Of a DNA stretch of 37,895 bases, positions 1-9,498 are shown piece after piece. The stretch covers positions 1 to 37,895 of the forward strand of contig LWCA01000235.1 in assembly GCA_001642005.1 (NCBI GenBank). The letters are read 5' to 3'. How positions within the stretch are numbered: the stretch's first letter is position 1; each line of letters starts with the position of its first letter. This DNA comes from Intoshia linei (lineage: Eukaryota > Orthonectida > Rhopaluridae). The notes below the pieces were generated by a model. That model did not search any database. It had not been told where the DNA came from and was given only the letters and a program-made list of their open reading frames with translations. The position numbers and the translations under genes are program-made.

Positions 1-148
1 GCATTCTGCTAAATAAGAGGATGGAAATGGCAACAAAGCAATCCTAGCAAAAGTAGTTAAAGTCGAATAATTTTGTAAATTTGGCATTTTGCATATACTC
101 ATCAATTTAGTTGAATTTGAATTCAATAGCCCACGATCATTAAAGATA
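1..148. other. unassigned left edge
   Basis: No reading frame, repeat end or RNA gene could be recognised in this AT-rich edge. It could hold the end of a feature lying to the left of the window. Confidence 0.3.
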
Positions 149-150
149 TA

Positions 151-691
151 CTCCCTCTGTTCCAAAATAATGTTTATATTTGGGATAAACCTTTCCGATT
201 ATCACTGTTTTTGGTGAACTTTAAGTTTTATTAATTTTCTTTGATAGATTACAATCTAATATGCCTGGACTAACATAAATTTCTGCTAATTTGCAAGTTT
301 ATACTTATTTGACTGTCATTATTTTTTTTGTTGCAGGTATAAACCTAAAATAGCTACAAAAAGATTACGTCCAACGTACCATGTACTTGTCTAATGAAGA
401 AAGAAGATCGATTTTTCAAGTCTTTCTGATGAATATGTCAAGCAGAAATTTACCTAAGCTGAAACATAGAGTTATAAATGAAATTTCCGCTAAATACAAC
501 GTGTCGAGAGTTCAAAGCTTAGGAGAAGTGCTTCTAAACAACTTCAATCAGTCGAAATTGTTGTTAAATAAAATGTAGTTTTGTTTAATAAATGTTAAAA
601 TTAGTTTCAATATTATTTATAAACAAATGTAAACATTATTTTGGAACAAAAATCATGATGATATGTAAACATTATTTAGGAACAGAGGGAG
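151..691 (+). mobile_element. mariner-like element with Stowaway-type (plant MLE) inverted ends
   Basis: The left end reads CTCCCTCTGTTCCAAAATAA and the right end is its inverse with one mismatch (GTTCCTAAATAA). Both ends are flanked by TA (149-150 and 692-693), the target duplication of Tc1/mariner elements. A CTCCCTCYGTTCC end is the hallmark of Stowaway MITEs and their plant mariner-like relatives (family knowledge). An extra inner copy of the right end lies at about 629-648 and matches the left end better than the outer one does. The 541-bp body holds only a short N-terminal transposase fragment (381-578), so the copy is non-autonomous. Confidence 0.82.
381..578 (+). pseudogene. mariner transposase N-terminal HTH remnant
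   Basis: This 65-aa reading frame starts LSNEERRSIFQVFLMN and continues through KYNVSRVQSLGEVL. The pattern (helix, a short K/R-rich stretch, then a KYNVSR recognition-helix motif) resembles the N-terminal DNA-binding domain of plant-type mariner transposases. It sits inside the element bounded by inverted ends, in the same orientation. No downstream DDE/DDD catalytic part is present before the right end, so this is a deletion derivative and could at most bind DNA. The assignment comes from motif resemblance only. Confidence 0.55.
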
Positions 692-693
692 TA

Positions 694-976
694 TTTGTTT
701 TTTGTCATTCTAATAATTTAATAATACAATCAATTGTTTCAAAACTTAAAAAAATAATAGTAAATAAAAAAAAATAAATTTTTTTTTAATATTTGAAATT
801 CAAGTATCATAAACCACTTATAAACCTGATAATACTGTATAAAACTAACAATAAATTAATCTAAAGTTTCGTAATCCTATAAATTTGTAATATTTCCCAG
901 GCCCCACCAAATTTCTAATGTCCCACCAAAAATTTCGTCATGACCCAACCGTGGGGCCAGGTTGGGAAACACAGTT
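694..976. other. non-coding stretch with a GC-rich fold-back (898-976)
   Basis: The first 200 bases are AT-rich filler. At 900-957 GGCCCCAC and GTGGGGCC form an inverted pair around CCCACCAAA-type sequence, followed by GGTTGGGAAACACAG. This resembles the end of a small hAT-like element (CTGTGTTTCCCAACC on the reverse strand). No matching second end with a target duplication was found. Confidence 0.35.
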
Positions 977-1168
977 TTAGACGAAATACTGAATTACGTT
1001 TTTAGAATTATTTTTTAAAAGTTGGATACGCCGTTTGATATACAATTGTTCTAAAATTGTAATGTTATTTATATAAAGCAAAAAATTACGAAATTCGGGG
1101 GAATTACAATTTCTAACTTTATTATACACAACATCTAAAGATAAAATTTTATCTGTCAACAAATTCAT
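977..1168 (-). CDS. small hypothetical protein (63 aa)
   Basis: An uninterrupted frame starts MNLLTDKILSLDVVYNK and contains PEFRNFLLYINN and EQLYIKRRIQLLKNN. The pattern is mostly helical with alternating hydrophobic and basic residues and no obvious signal or membrane segment. It lies head-to-head with the 290-aa ORF, with 60 bp between the two start codons, which resembles the other divergent pairs here but is tighter. The stop is immediately next to a GC-rich transposon-like patch. I do not recognise a family. It could be a real micro-protein, an exon of a larger gene, or chance. Confidence 0.35.
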   Translation of the reverse strand: MNLLTDKILSLDVVYNKVRNCNSPEFRNFLLYINNITILEQLYIKRRIQLLKNNSKNVIQYFV

Positions 1169-1228
1169 GATTCATTTTAATTAATAATGTAACCAACACT
1201 TTACAAACGTAGCGATATTATAATTTAC

Positions 1229-2101
1229 ATGTCATTGAAAATGTATCAATTCTTTGTTCGAAGATTAAGTAAAATGGTACTAGTCCCTAAAAAGAGCCCA
1301 TTGGATTTATCAATAAAATTGCAAGATTTGAAAGTGAGAAAAATACGAAAAACAATTGAAGATGAATTATTAAATGTTAAAAACAATTTAAAAGAATACG
1401 AATGGAATCAACTCCTCGGTGCAAAATTGCCATTCAATTTGATCATACAACATCAAGTTTTTGTAAAAATTACCGAAGGACTAATTAAAAATGGAAAATT
1501 CCACTCTGATATTGACTCCAATGATTTAAATTTAATATCTACAAATTTGTTTAAATTTCATCAAAATATGCATGGACAAGTAGTGTCAGATGTACTACAA
1601 CGTTTCCTTTTATTAGGCCTGGACGGTGAATATTTATATGTAAAATGTTTTTTACAATTAATACTTTATCATGTCAACGATTTACCTCTCGATCATTTGA
1701 TTAATATAGATTCACTAATAAAAAGTTTACCAGAGAATAAATACGTTGAAAATGCTAAATTTGCTATCCGTGCAATTATACCTCATCGATTGAACCAGTT
1801 TAAATTTATTGAAATCGACGAACTTGTGCATTTAATTTTACATTTTTCTATTCCTCAGAACGAATTCACCAACATCAAAAACCATTTAATTTACCAATTG
1901 GATTTTTTAGATTTTGATGAATTGTCCTATTTCAGAGAAAATTGTTTAAATAGATACAAGGATTTACAAAATGATTCCAACGGATTTGATTCCATTATTT
2001 TTAATGAATTGTTAGATTTAGTTGATAATTGTCAAAAATGTTTAAATTCAAATTTAATTAAAAACCAATATTTAACTAAACAATTGGAACACAAAAATTG
2101 A
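1229..2101 (+). CDS. hypothetical helical protein, 290 aa, possibly mitochondrial
   Basis: A single open exon of 290 codons. The N-terminus (MYQFFVRRLSKMVLVPKK) is basic and free of acidic residues, like a mitochondrial presequence. The rest is a run of leucine-rich helices such as VLQRFLLLGLDGEYLYVKCF, loosely reminiscent of the helical repeats of FASTK-type or other alpha-helical repeat proteins. I could not identify a diagnostic motif, so no function is given. ATG at 1229 is the first start and a second in-frame Met follows at codon 5. The next coding segment, with tau-like repeats, begins within about 30-120 bp of the stop, so the two could be one spliced gene, two genes in an operon, or simply neighbours. 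Confidence 0.6.
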   Translation: MSLKMYQFFVRRLSKMVLVPKKSPLDLSIKLQDLKVRKIRKTIEDELLNVKNNLKEYEWNQLLGAKLPFNLIIQHQVFVKITEGLIKNGKFHSDIDSNDLNLISTNLFKFHQNMHGQVVSDVLQRFLLLGLDGEYLYVKCFLQLILYHVNDLPLDHLINIDSLIKSLPENKYVENAKFAIRAIIPHRLNQFKFIEIDELVHLILHFSIPQNEFTNIKNHLIYQLDFLDFDELSYFRENCLNRYKDLQNDSNGFDSIIFNELLDLVDNCQKCLNSNLIKNQYLTKQLEHKN

Positions 2102-2223
2102 TATTTCTTGCAACTTTTTTACGATAAAAGAGCAACCAAAAAATTTTTCAAATTTTACAACCAACAAAAAACCCGTTTGGAATCAAGCAAGCCCAACCAA
2201 AAATTAATGTGCAGCCCAAGCAA

Positions 2224-2510
2224 ATGAGCAAAAATATCAACGAAAAACTAGTATGGAACATAAAATCGCGTATCGGTTCTTTGGATAATTTTAACCACAA
2301 ACCTGGAGGAGGCAACAAAAAAATTGTAACTTAATTAGAGCTGATCATTATTTATTGTTTAGATCTCTAAGACAATTGAATAGAATGTAACCTCTAAAAT
2401 TGGCTCCTTGGACAGAATAAAATGTTTGTTCGAAAACAAAAACAAGGTAATATAATATTATTCATTTTGAATTTATACTTTAGAAAAAAGACGAAAAACT
2501 AAAATTATAA
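2224..2510 (+). CDS. tau/MAP-type microtubule-binding repeat mini-protein
   Basis: Exons 2224-2325, 2384-2446 and 2484-2510 give 192 nt (63 aa), all in phase. Exon 1 encodes IKSRIGSLDNFNHKPGGGNK, a near-canonical tau/MAP2/MAP4 repeat (tau: SKIGSLDNITHVPGGGNK). Exon 2 encodes NVTSKIGSLDRIK, the start of a second repeat, which lacks the PGGG end. Exon 3 adds KKDEKLKL and a stop. The family binds along microtubules through these repeats. The same frame is open upstream to an AG at 2130 and is rich in P, Q and K (PTKNPFGIKQAQPKINVQPK), so the real protein may start earlier. A second acceptor (AG at 2361-2362) would give a one-repeat form ending ISKTIE. The 3' end faces SMARCC across 57 bp. Confidence 0.72.
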
Positions 2511-2567
2511 AATTACAGTGTATTTTATATAACATTAAAACTAATTCATGTAAATCTACAATATACA

Positions 2568-5500
2568 TTATGTGGTAGAAGACACATTTGGATCAACTGT
2601 AGGGTCAACTTTTGTCTCTTCTTTACCATTAACCAATCCATTGATCCCATTAGATTCTGTTTTATTATAATTTACATCTGATATTCGAGGAGACGCCATA
2701 GGTAAATATCCAATGACTAAATATTGAAATGTTATTTAATTAAGTGTATTCATTACCTGTCTCGGGAACGAGAACTTGCATGTTGTTAATAGTTTGACTG
2801 AGTTGTTTGGATTTTTTAATCAGTTCTTGTTCCTGTCTAGCACGAAAATCACTAGCTTTAGTTTGCTCCAAATGAAATATTTGACGCTGTTTTAATAATT
2901 CGTCCCTTTGAGCTCGAAGTGTATCTCTCTGCTTTTCCAAAATTTTTTCCATTTCTCCGAAATTGTCCAGTTTCACTTCCAATTTTTTATTTTGAGTCTC
3001 CACTAAACTTGCCACTAATGTTTTGATTCTTCCTTCTTCCACACTAGCCAAATGCTAAAATTGTAATATTATACTTCAACGTATCAACAAATTCGATCGT
3101 GTCTAGTAGGGTTCCCACACTTTTTTCACGGCGTACAGGTAGTAAATTATAAAATTTAACTCGGACCATTAAAGCGAAATTACTAGGCAAAAATAAAAAA
3201 ATTTTGATAAACATATTAAATTGACTAGTTATTAGTAAAAATTTTTCATTTGGAACTGGGACGCGGACCAGTATTTGGGAAACGCTGGTATATAGTACAT
3301 ACCTTAGCTTTGACTGCTGCAGCTGCTAAAGCTGAAGCAGCAGCTTGTGCTAAATTTTTTGAATTTTCTTCATTCCATGCTTCGTTGTAGGATGTTTTAC
3401 CATTCTCTTTAACTGGATCAACTTCTTTAATTTTAACATCAATTTTATCTTTTTCAGTTTTCGGCAAATTATCGTTTTCAACAGTGCCACTGGAAACATT
3501 ATCGTTTTTTTCGTCCGTTTTTTCTAATAAAAAAGTTAAACTATACATTATGGTTATGAATATGACTTTTCCTATTAATCTTGTCATACCTTTAATAAAT
3601 AAGTTTTTGTCACCTTAAAGATATCAAAATAATATTATTTTACTGTCAGACGTAAGAACGAGCAAACATTTTTTTATTTTAAGCAGTGTTTAGGGTGGGC
3701 AAATTTTTTTAGTTTCAACAACCATGCGCATTGACGATTCCAAAAACTAATGATTTTTATTTCCCAGAAAATTTGAAAAGCAATTTACAAAATTGCTTTG
3801 TCCCGCATCGAGGAAATAAAATCTTGAATTATTATGTTAGTATTTCTATTTTTTAAAAGTTTTCAAACAGTTAAAAGGCAGTAAGTTTTATAATGACCCG
3901 TAATAATTCTACTATAGATGCACAAACAATTTCATGTGTAAATAAATGAAATTGAAATTTTTTTATTGAACCGCTGAAAAAAACTCGCGCCACATTAAAC
4001 GGTGGTTCTCAGCCATACAGCCAGTGATTTTTTTTAAAATACTTCTGAATGTGTTGAAATTTTAGATGGGTAATTTTTCGCATATCAAGATAGTCAAAAT
4101 TTATTAGCCGAAATAATGGTATACAAAATCGAAAGAAACAAATCCTTTTTGCCTTGAAATTCCCGGTACATTAGCAAACCCCAAGAAATCCAAAATTTTC
4201 AAACTTCATTATTAGTTGGCGCCTAATTTTTATTTTTAAATTTTTAATCTGCTTACTGGCAGGGCCGTAGAGAGCCAGCAGTATGTAAGATGCAAATTGT
4301 AGCCCCCTATAAATTTTTTTTAAAAATTGGACCTCAATACATAGCTTAATCGATCGCTCATTATCTAAAAAGTAGACCCTCATGATTATAGCCCGTTATA
4401 AGCTATATGGCCCACCTCTTCACGTTCCTGTTTACGGGTGCCACATAAGAACAAGGATGAGAAACAATTCCCTCGTTTCCGCGCATTCCACTTGATTAGT
4501 TCATTATCAATCAAAATGTTTGCAGTAGCGGGTCCAAATTTTTTTAAATGCTAAATATAACAGTGTCCTCAACAAATTACAGAACCCCTTTATATTAAGA
4601 AAATGTTGGCTTTAGGTTTTCAAAAATCGATGATAGCTGTTTCTTTACAGGCGAACGAAAACGTTAACTAGACATTGTAATAAAAATATTTACCAACTGT
4701 TTTGTCACTATCCTCATCCGTTGCTATTCCAGTATCCTTAATAGCCAAGTTTGTATCAATTTTTTTACTGGTTGAAATCACATCTTCAATTTTTTTCTTA
4801 TGAGCATTCATAAATGAGTTTGGAACTTTCCCTTGAATTTTATAATATTCATCTAAAATAAAAATTAATATTAAGAAAAAATTAAAGATATGTATAACAC
4901 AATAAAAAAGTAAAATAAACCAAAAGCAGCTTTAGCTGCAGCAGCAGCAATTTGAGGATCAACAGCAGACGATAAAAATGCCAAAGTTGACATGACAGGA
5001 TTCCCAGTGGACGAAAAAGGAAATGGTTGATTTGACATGGGTCCGAGTGATTTGCTTTCTTCCAAATAAGGATCCTCAATAGGTAACTTTAAAAAATGTA
5101 AAATACACTCATCCTGATTTCTTGAACCAACGTGTTCGGAAACCTTATTCCAGTCATCAGAATACATTTCCAATCCCTCAAGTAATCTCAAGATTTCTTG
5201 ACTATCCCATTCTCGATATTTTGAATTTTTTGATTTGACTTCGTCAGATTTTCCATATAAATCAGTTCTGGTATTTTGTTCATTAAAATTATTCTTGGGT
5301 GCAGCTATATTTACAGCATTATTATTGGGGTTTTCAGTTTTAGGTAACGTTTGAGGATCAGACAGAGGTTGCAGGGATGACGGTGCTTCAGCCGTGATTG
5401 CAAAATGAGAAGTTCTGGGTGGACCCAGCATTTTAGGTCTTAATTCTGGAGAAACCTTATAATTAATCAAACCCCACATTTCTAAAAATGCATGAATTCT

Positions 5501-6099
5501 CAAAAGAGAGCAAACATCTCCACACAAATTTCTACGACATGCAGTGAATGTGAGATAATCGTTTGGATTAAGCCGATATGTATCAATCATAAAGTTTCGA
5601 CTTGCAAGATAAATTTCTGGGGTTTTAGATTTCCCTCCAGTAGCAAAAAATTCAGATAAACACTTTCGTTCAATAGCATGAATTGAGTTGTAATCAAACC
5701 AAGCGGAATAACTTGGAACTAAAATATGAAATAATTGTTCACAAGGTTCTTCAAAGTTATTAGATTTGTAATTTGCCATGTTGTCCAAATCTAAATACAT
5801 AGAATCGCTATTTAGAGATGGATTTGAATTTTTAACAAATTTATCTCGGGATAAATCAACTTTTGTTAATTGTTCATTGGATACAGGTTCCTTCATTTCA
5901 ACATCTTTTATGTAATTTTCATCTCTAAATTTATCAATAAATATTATTTTTAATAAATGTAAATTTACATTATGGGTTCTTGAGATTCAGATCGTCTTCT
6001 TTTACTATTATTACGCTTTAAATTAATTTCTTCATTCTAAATTCTTATTAGTTTTACTCTATTTCATCAAACCTGATTTTTTTCAGATACCGAAGACAT
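2568..6099 (-). CDS. SMARCC: SWI/SNF core subunit, SMARCC/BAF155/Moira/Swi3 family
   Basis: Seven exons (6073-6099, 5969-6036, 4921-5924, 4694-4852, 3303-3523, 2757-3054, 2568-2716) total 1926 nt, 641 aa, all junctions in phase. A basic patch ([13 protein letters not shown]) precedes the SWIRM domain at about 93-190 ([36 protein letters not shown]). A SANT domain follows at about 272-325 ([20 protein letters not shown]). The C-terminal coiled coil begins near 490 (AALASAL-like Ala-rich run, then [21 protein letters not shown]), which in the family mediates dimerisation in BAF complexes. Metazoan members are usually near 1000 aa and carry a MarR-like/BRCT/chromo module before SWIRM. That module is absent here, as in yeast Rsc8. 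Intron 4 (3524-4693) and intron 5 (3055-3302) hold hAT-like repeats. Confidence 0.92.
3107..3287 (-). mobile_element. hAT-like MITE, family A, in SMARCC intron 5
   Basis: On the reverse strand this begins CAGCGTTTCCCAAATACTGG and ends GTGTGGGAACCCTA, imperfect inverted ends of hAT type. Flanking 8-mers GTGTCTAG and GTATATAG agree at 6 of 8 positions. The interior, including TTGCCTAGTAATTT, matches the copy at 9284-9410. The element stops 15 bp from the splice donor of SMARCC exon 5. Confidence 0.65.
3524..4259. other. large SMARCC intron, left part, no gene seen
   Basis: Between exon 5 and the family-B element this intron sequence shows no coding pattern or clear element ends. A short patch near 3990-4015 (CGCCACATTAAACGGTGGTT) is more GC-rich than its surroundings. 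Confidence 0.5.
4260..4430 (-). mobile_element. hAT-like MITE, family B, in SMARCC intron 4
   Basis: Ends read CAGGGCCGTAGAGAG (left) and, inverted, CAGGAACGTGAAGAGG (right). Flanking 8-mers CTTACTGG and TTTACGGG agree at 6 of 8. The interior shares AGATAATGAGCGATCGATTA and ATCATGAGGGTCTA with the copy at 9499-10155. A 70-codon open frame across it on the minus strand is only repeat sequence. Confidence 0.68.
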
Positions 6100-6239
6100 T
6101 TTAATTTAATATAAACAAAACTTTATTTTGACTATTTATATTACGTTGCCAACAAAGACAATTTTTAGTATTGAAAATGTCCAACTCTATGAAGGTTAAT
6201 ATTTAAGACTTAAACATTCATTTTTATTAGTTTACATCG
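6100..6239. promoter_or_regulatory. bidirectional promoter, SMARCC / coatomer zeta
   Basis: Only 140 bp separate the two divergent start codons, so both promoters must lie here or inside the 5' ends. No TATA box could be assigned confidently in this AT-rich DNA. TTTACAT occurs just before the coatomer zeta ATG, directly after a TTTTTATTAG that could serve as a splice acceptor. Confidence 0.6.
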
Positions 6240-7111
6240 ATGGTTATGGTTAAGGCATTATTAATTTTAGATGAAAACGGAAATAGAATTATTGCAAAGG
6301 TTTTATTGTTTATAACGTTGATATATTGATTTAGTACTATGACAATTTTTTGTCCAACAAAAATACTCAACTAGACTTTGAAAAAAGATTATTCAAAAAA
6401 ACTAAAGACTCTGATGGTGATTACATTGAATAATCTGGCCAAGTTAGTTTGACTAATGATGAATAAAATGAAATATTACCCCACTGAGAATTGCGGTCAA
6501 AAAAAATTAAAATTAGTCTGAAAATAAATTGCAAATGGCGCAAAATTTATGAATTTTAAAACATAATTTGGCGCATCAGTGCGTCGAAAACTCATTGAAT
6601 TATGTTTAATAATATTGTACTTTTTAGATGAAATTACAATGATTGACGATTGTTCTTGCGTTTTCAAGAGTTGCGTTAATTTACACTTTTTTATTATTGG
6701 TCTTTCTTCAGAAAATGAAGTAAAATTTAAAATTATGTTTTATTAAAATTTTGTAGCTTATTTTGAAAAAAGTGTTAAATACATTGTTTGATGGGACTAA
6801 CATTTTATTACGAAATATGCTCGAGTATAAAGTATTAATTGAAAAAATTGAATACGTATTTATTCTAATTGATGAGATGATAGATGATGGGTAATTCATT
6901 TTCATTAAGTATACAATGTAGTTGAATTAATTAGTATTATATTGGATACGGATACCGAAGAAATTTGTGAGAGAATTGATAAATATAAAGAAGATTTTAT
7001 GTTGGGAGAAAATAGCGTTCGACAGGTTATACGTTTTTAATTTTATAATCAAAATTTTATTAGGCTTTACATTCTGCAAAAGAACAGATAAAATGGTCAA
7101 TACTTAGATAA
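6240..7111 (+). CDS. COPZ: coatomer subunit zeta (COPI)
   Basis: Six exons (6240-6299, 6335-6416, 6628-6719, 6757-6890, 6935-7025, 7064-7111) total 507 nt, 168 aa, close to human COPZ1 (177 aa). The longin-like domain covers nearly the whole protein: VKALLILDENGNRIIAK at the start, then SCVNLHFFIIGLSSENE, FILIDEMIDDG, and the diagnostic C-terminus SAKEQIKWSILR (human SAKEQIKWSLLR). Zeta is a small subunit of the F-subcomplex of the COPI coat, which forms retrograde Golgi-to-ER vesicles in the cytoplasm. Introns are 35-44 nt apart from one of 211 nt. It is head-to-head with SMARCC. All conserved blocks are intact. Confidence 0.95.
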
Positions 7112-8724
7112 ACTATTGAAATTTATCTAAAAACGTTTCTTGACCAACAGCTTTCATTGAATAAATGTCTAAAATTTGTTTTTATTAAAAAATTTTATAA
7201 TTACATATTCCTATAACACCACATAAAGCGGATAAACCAACTATGCGATTCCTATATCTGAACTTATTTAGAGAATCGGCGCGTAGTTTGTTTAATCTGG
7301 CTAATCTAAATGTATAAAATAATTTATCTTATCTAATCGATTTTTATTAATCATCCTCTTAAATTATGATTTAATCTATATAACCCAAGCCACCTCTCAA
7401 CGGATCTTAATAAAAGATATTTAATGCCCAAAAATATAATTTTTTGTGAAATGCACCATTTTATAAAATTTTACGGACGAAATATCCCCCGAAAAGGGCC
7501 TCTAGCTCAGTATATTTGGTTCTGATTTAAATATAAATGATAAAATTGAAAAGTTTAACAGAACCGTTATTAATATTTTGTAAACATATTGCGGTCGGGT
7601 ACAACACGGACCCCGGGTATAGCTGTACCATTTACAGTAGAAATGATAAATATTTAACACTACTTTTCTGTATAATGTATATTGTGTTTGTTGAATACAA
7701 TTTTCTTGTCTTGTTCAGTCAAAACTTTCATTTTATTATCTTTTGGACTAGACAATTCATTTAGTAATTTCATTCGTTCAGTCTGCTGGACCTGATTAGA
7801 ACTTTTATTCTTTTCCAAATTCATTCAATTTAATTTTTCAAATTATGTAAATATATTTTGATGTGAAAATCATTAAACTTTATTTTTGCTCGCTATTCAA
7901 ATTGCAATATTTTTAAAAATTTTTGTACACATTGTAATGCACACTGAAAAATGATCTTGTCATCACAAAAAGTAGATTGTTTGTTAAACTGGGTAAATTT
8001 ACAATTAAATAATGATATAAATTCAATAGTTAAACATGTGCCTTGAATTGAACAACGAATCGCCCGTTTCAGACATCGCAAAATTGAGGGATGGAACTGT
8101 ATTTTTGAAAATCACAAACATTATGTAAACTTTAATGATACATTATTATTGCGGGACGCAAATGACTGGATAGTTTCCACTGGTTTTAATTGGTGTTAAA
8201 ATTTCAGGGAAGACCTAAGGTTTCAGAAATTTTATAAAAATTCATATTTCAATTGGAATAAGCAAATCAAATGTGTTTAATGTTATCTCAATTGTTAGAA
8301 AAATTCTAAATTTCAAGATGAAATCCTTTAAGTGTTCAACTTTATACTCTCTTTACGTGATAAAATAGATTAGTAAACTACTCTTTTACTATACTAAATT
8401 TTAGTTACGTTAAAACTAAACTTAAAAAATAAACCGACCAGAATATAACGTATCAACTATTCATTGTGATATAATTACTTACTGTAAGTCTTAGTTACAA
8501 AATTGTAATTATTTAAAATTTTTTAGTCTAAATTTTGGAATAATCCAGCAATGTACAATCATTACCGCATCACTACTACCAATTCAAAAAATCACATTTA
8601 CATATTATTATAGTATATTACATGTAAATAAGTTATTAAGTGAAAATTTTCAATGGTTAGCTCGAGCCACCCAACATCAGTCAATATTTGAATAATATTT
8701 TTTCCACATATTTTTGGTGGGCAG
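7112..8724. other. intergenic desert, no gene recognised
   Basis: No open frame here has a recognisable family or supported splice sites. Two frames of 60-75 codons (7537-7764 plus, 7893-8081 minus) look like chance in AT-rich DNA, although the minus one is cysteine-rich (RCLKRAIRCSIQGTC). A locally GC-rich patch at about 7590-7632 contains GGTACA and TGTACC as an inverted pair. Confidence 0.5.
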
Positions 8725-9032
8725 CAGGGGCGGATCCAAGAGGCTAATTAATGGGGTGCCAGCGAAGACGAAACAATTCTTAGGGCGTCTCTTTTAATGT
8801 CATTTAAAAGGTTGTTATACAATAGTTTCCAAATTTTTATTTTTTCACAAATATGAAAAAAATGATCAGCACAAAAAAAAAGAAATTAATTTTGTTCATG
8901 AAATAATCCTAAATCAATTCGGTCCAGTCTTCTTGGATGAAGTATTGTAAATTCATTAACCAACATTACAAAACATTAACTAAAAATTTAGGGATGCAAC
9001 TGCACCTTCTGCACCCCTTGAATCCGACCCTG
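8725..9032. mobile_element. hAT-like MITE
   Basis: The ends are CAGGGGCGGATCCAAG and its inverse CTTGAATCCGACCCTG, about 14 of 16 matching. The 308-bp interior is AT-rich and non-coding. If the boundary is moved by one base the flanks TGGGCAGC and TGGGTAGT agree at 6 of 8, as expected for an aged 8-bp hAT target duplication. Confidence 0.75.
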
Positions 9033-9283
9033 GGTAGTAAATAATGCTTTATAAAAAAAAATTAATGAAACGTAACATTTTCATGTTAATTAATTTTTAA
9101 GAAGAGGATATAATTTGAAAATGGGAGCGGAAAAAGTTTTCGACCCCTTTTTTATAGTATAAAAATTAAAAGAAATATAAGATGAATAATGCAAATGCAT
9201 TTTTTGGACCCAAAGAAAGTTTTCTGACCCCTGCTGTAAACACAAATAAATTGGATTTTAACAAATTTAACAATCTTCTACAT

Positions 9284-9410
9284 CAGCGTTTCCCAAATAT
9301 TGGTCAGTGAAAAAATTTTTTAATGTTGCCTAGTAATTTTGATTTAATAGTTCGCGATAAATTTTTAAATTTATTACCGATCCGCCATGAAAGAAGTGAC
9401 GGATTCCTTG
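9284..9410 (+). mobile_element. hAT-like MITE, family A, second copy
   Basis: It starts CAGCGTTTCCCAAATATTGG, ends near GTGACGGATTCCTTG, and shares TTGCCTAGTAATTTTGATTT with the copy in SMARCC intron 5. It is shorter than that copy by an internal deletion. Confidence 0.6.
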
Positions 9411-9498
9411 CGGTAAATGATTTGTTTCTTTTGAATGAAATTTATTAAAGTGAACTGGAAAGAAATATTATAAGCATTTTATTTTCTTTATGTATAGC

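Noticed and set aside
2363-2383. ISKTIE as the only end of the tau-like gene
   Set aside because: Using the later acceptor gives a continuing tau-like repeat in phase, so the short end is kept only as an alternative form.
4171-4383. 70-codon minus-strand frame starting [14 protein letters not shown]
   Set aside because: It lies inside a hAT-like MITE copy in a SMARCC intron. The same DNA recurs near 9721 without an open frame, so it is repeat sequence, not a gene.
7496-7600. tRNA-like start with a TAGCTCAGTATATTTGG A-box pattern
   Set aside because: No B box, no acceptor-stem pairing and no anticodon arm could be built at the right spacing.
7893-8081. Cysteine-rich minus-strand frame RCLKRAIRCSIQGTC
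   Set aside because: It has no recognisable family, splice signals or supporting context; it may be a decayed fragment, but I cannot support a gene.
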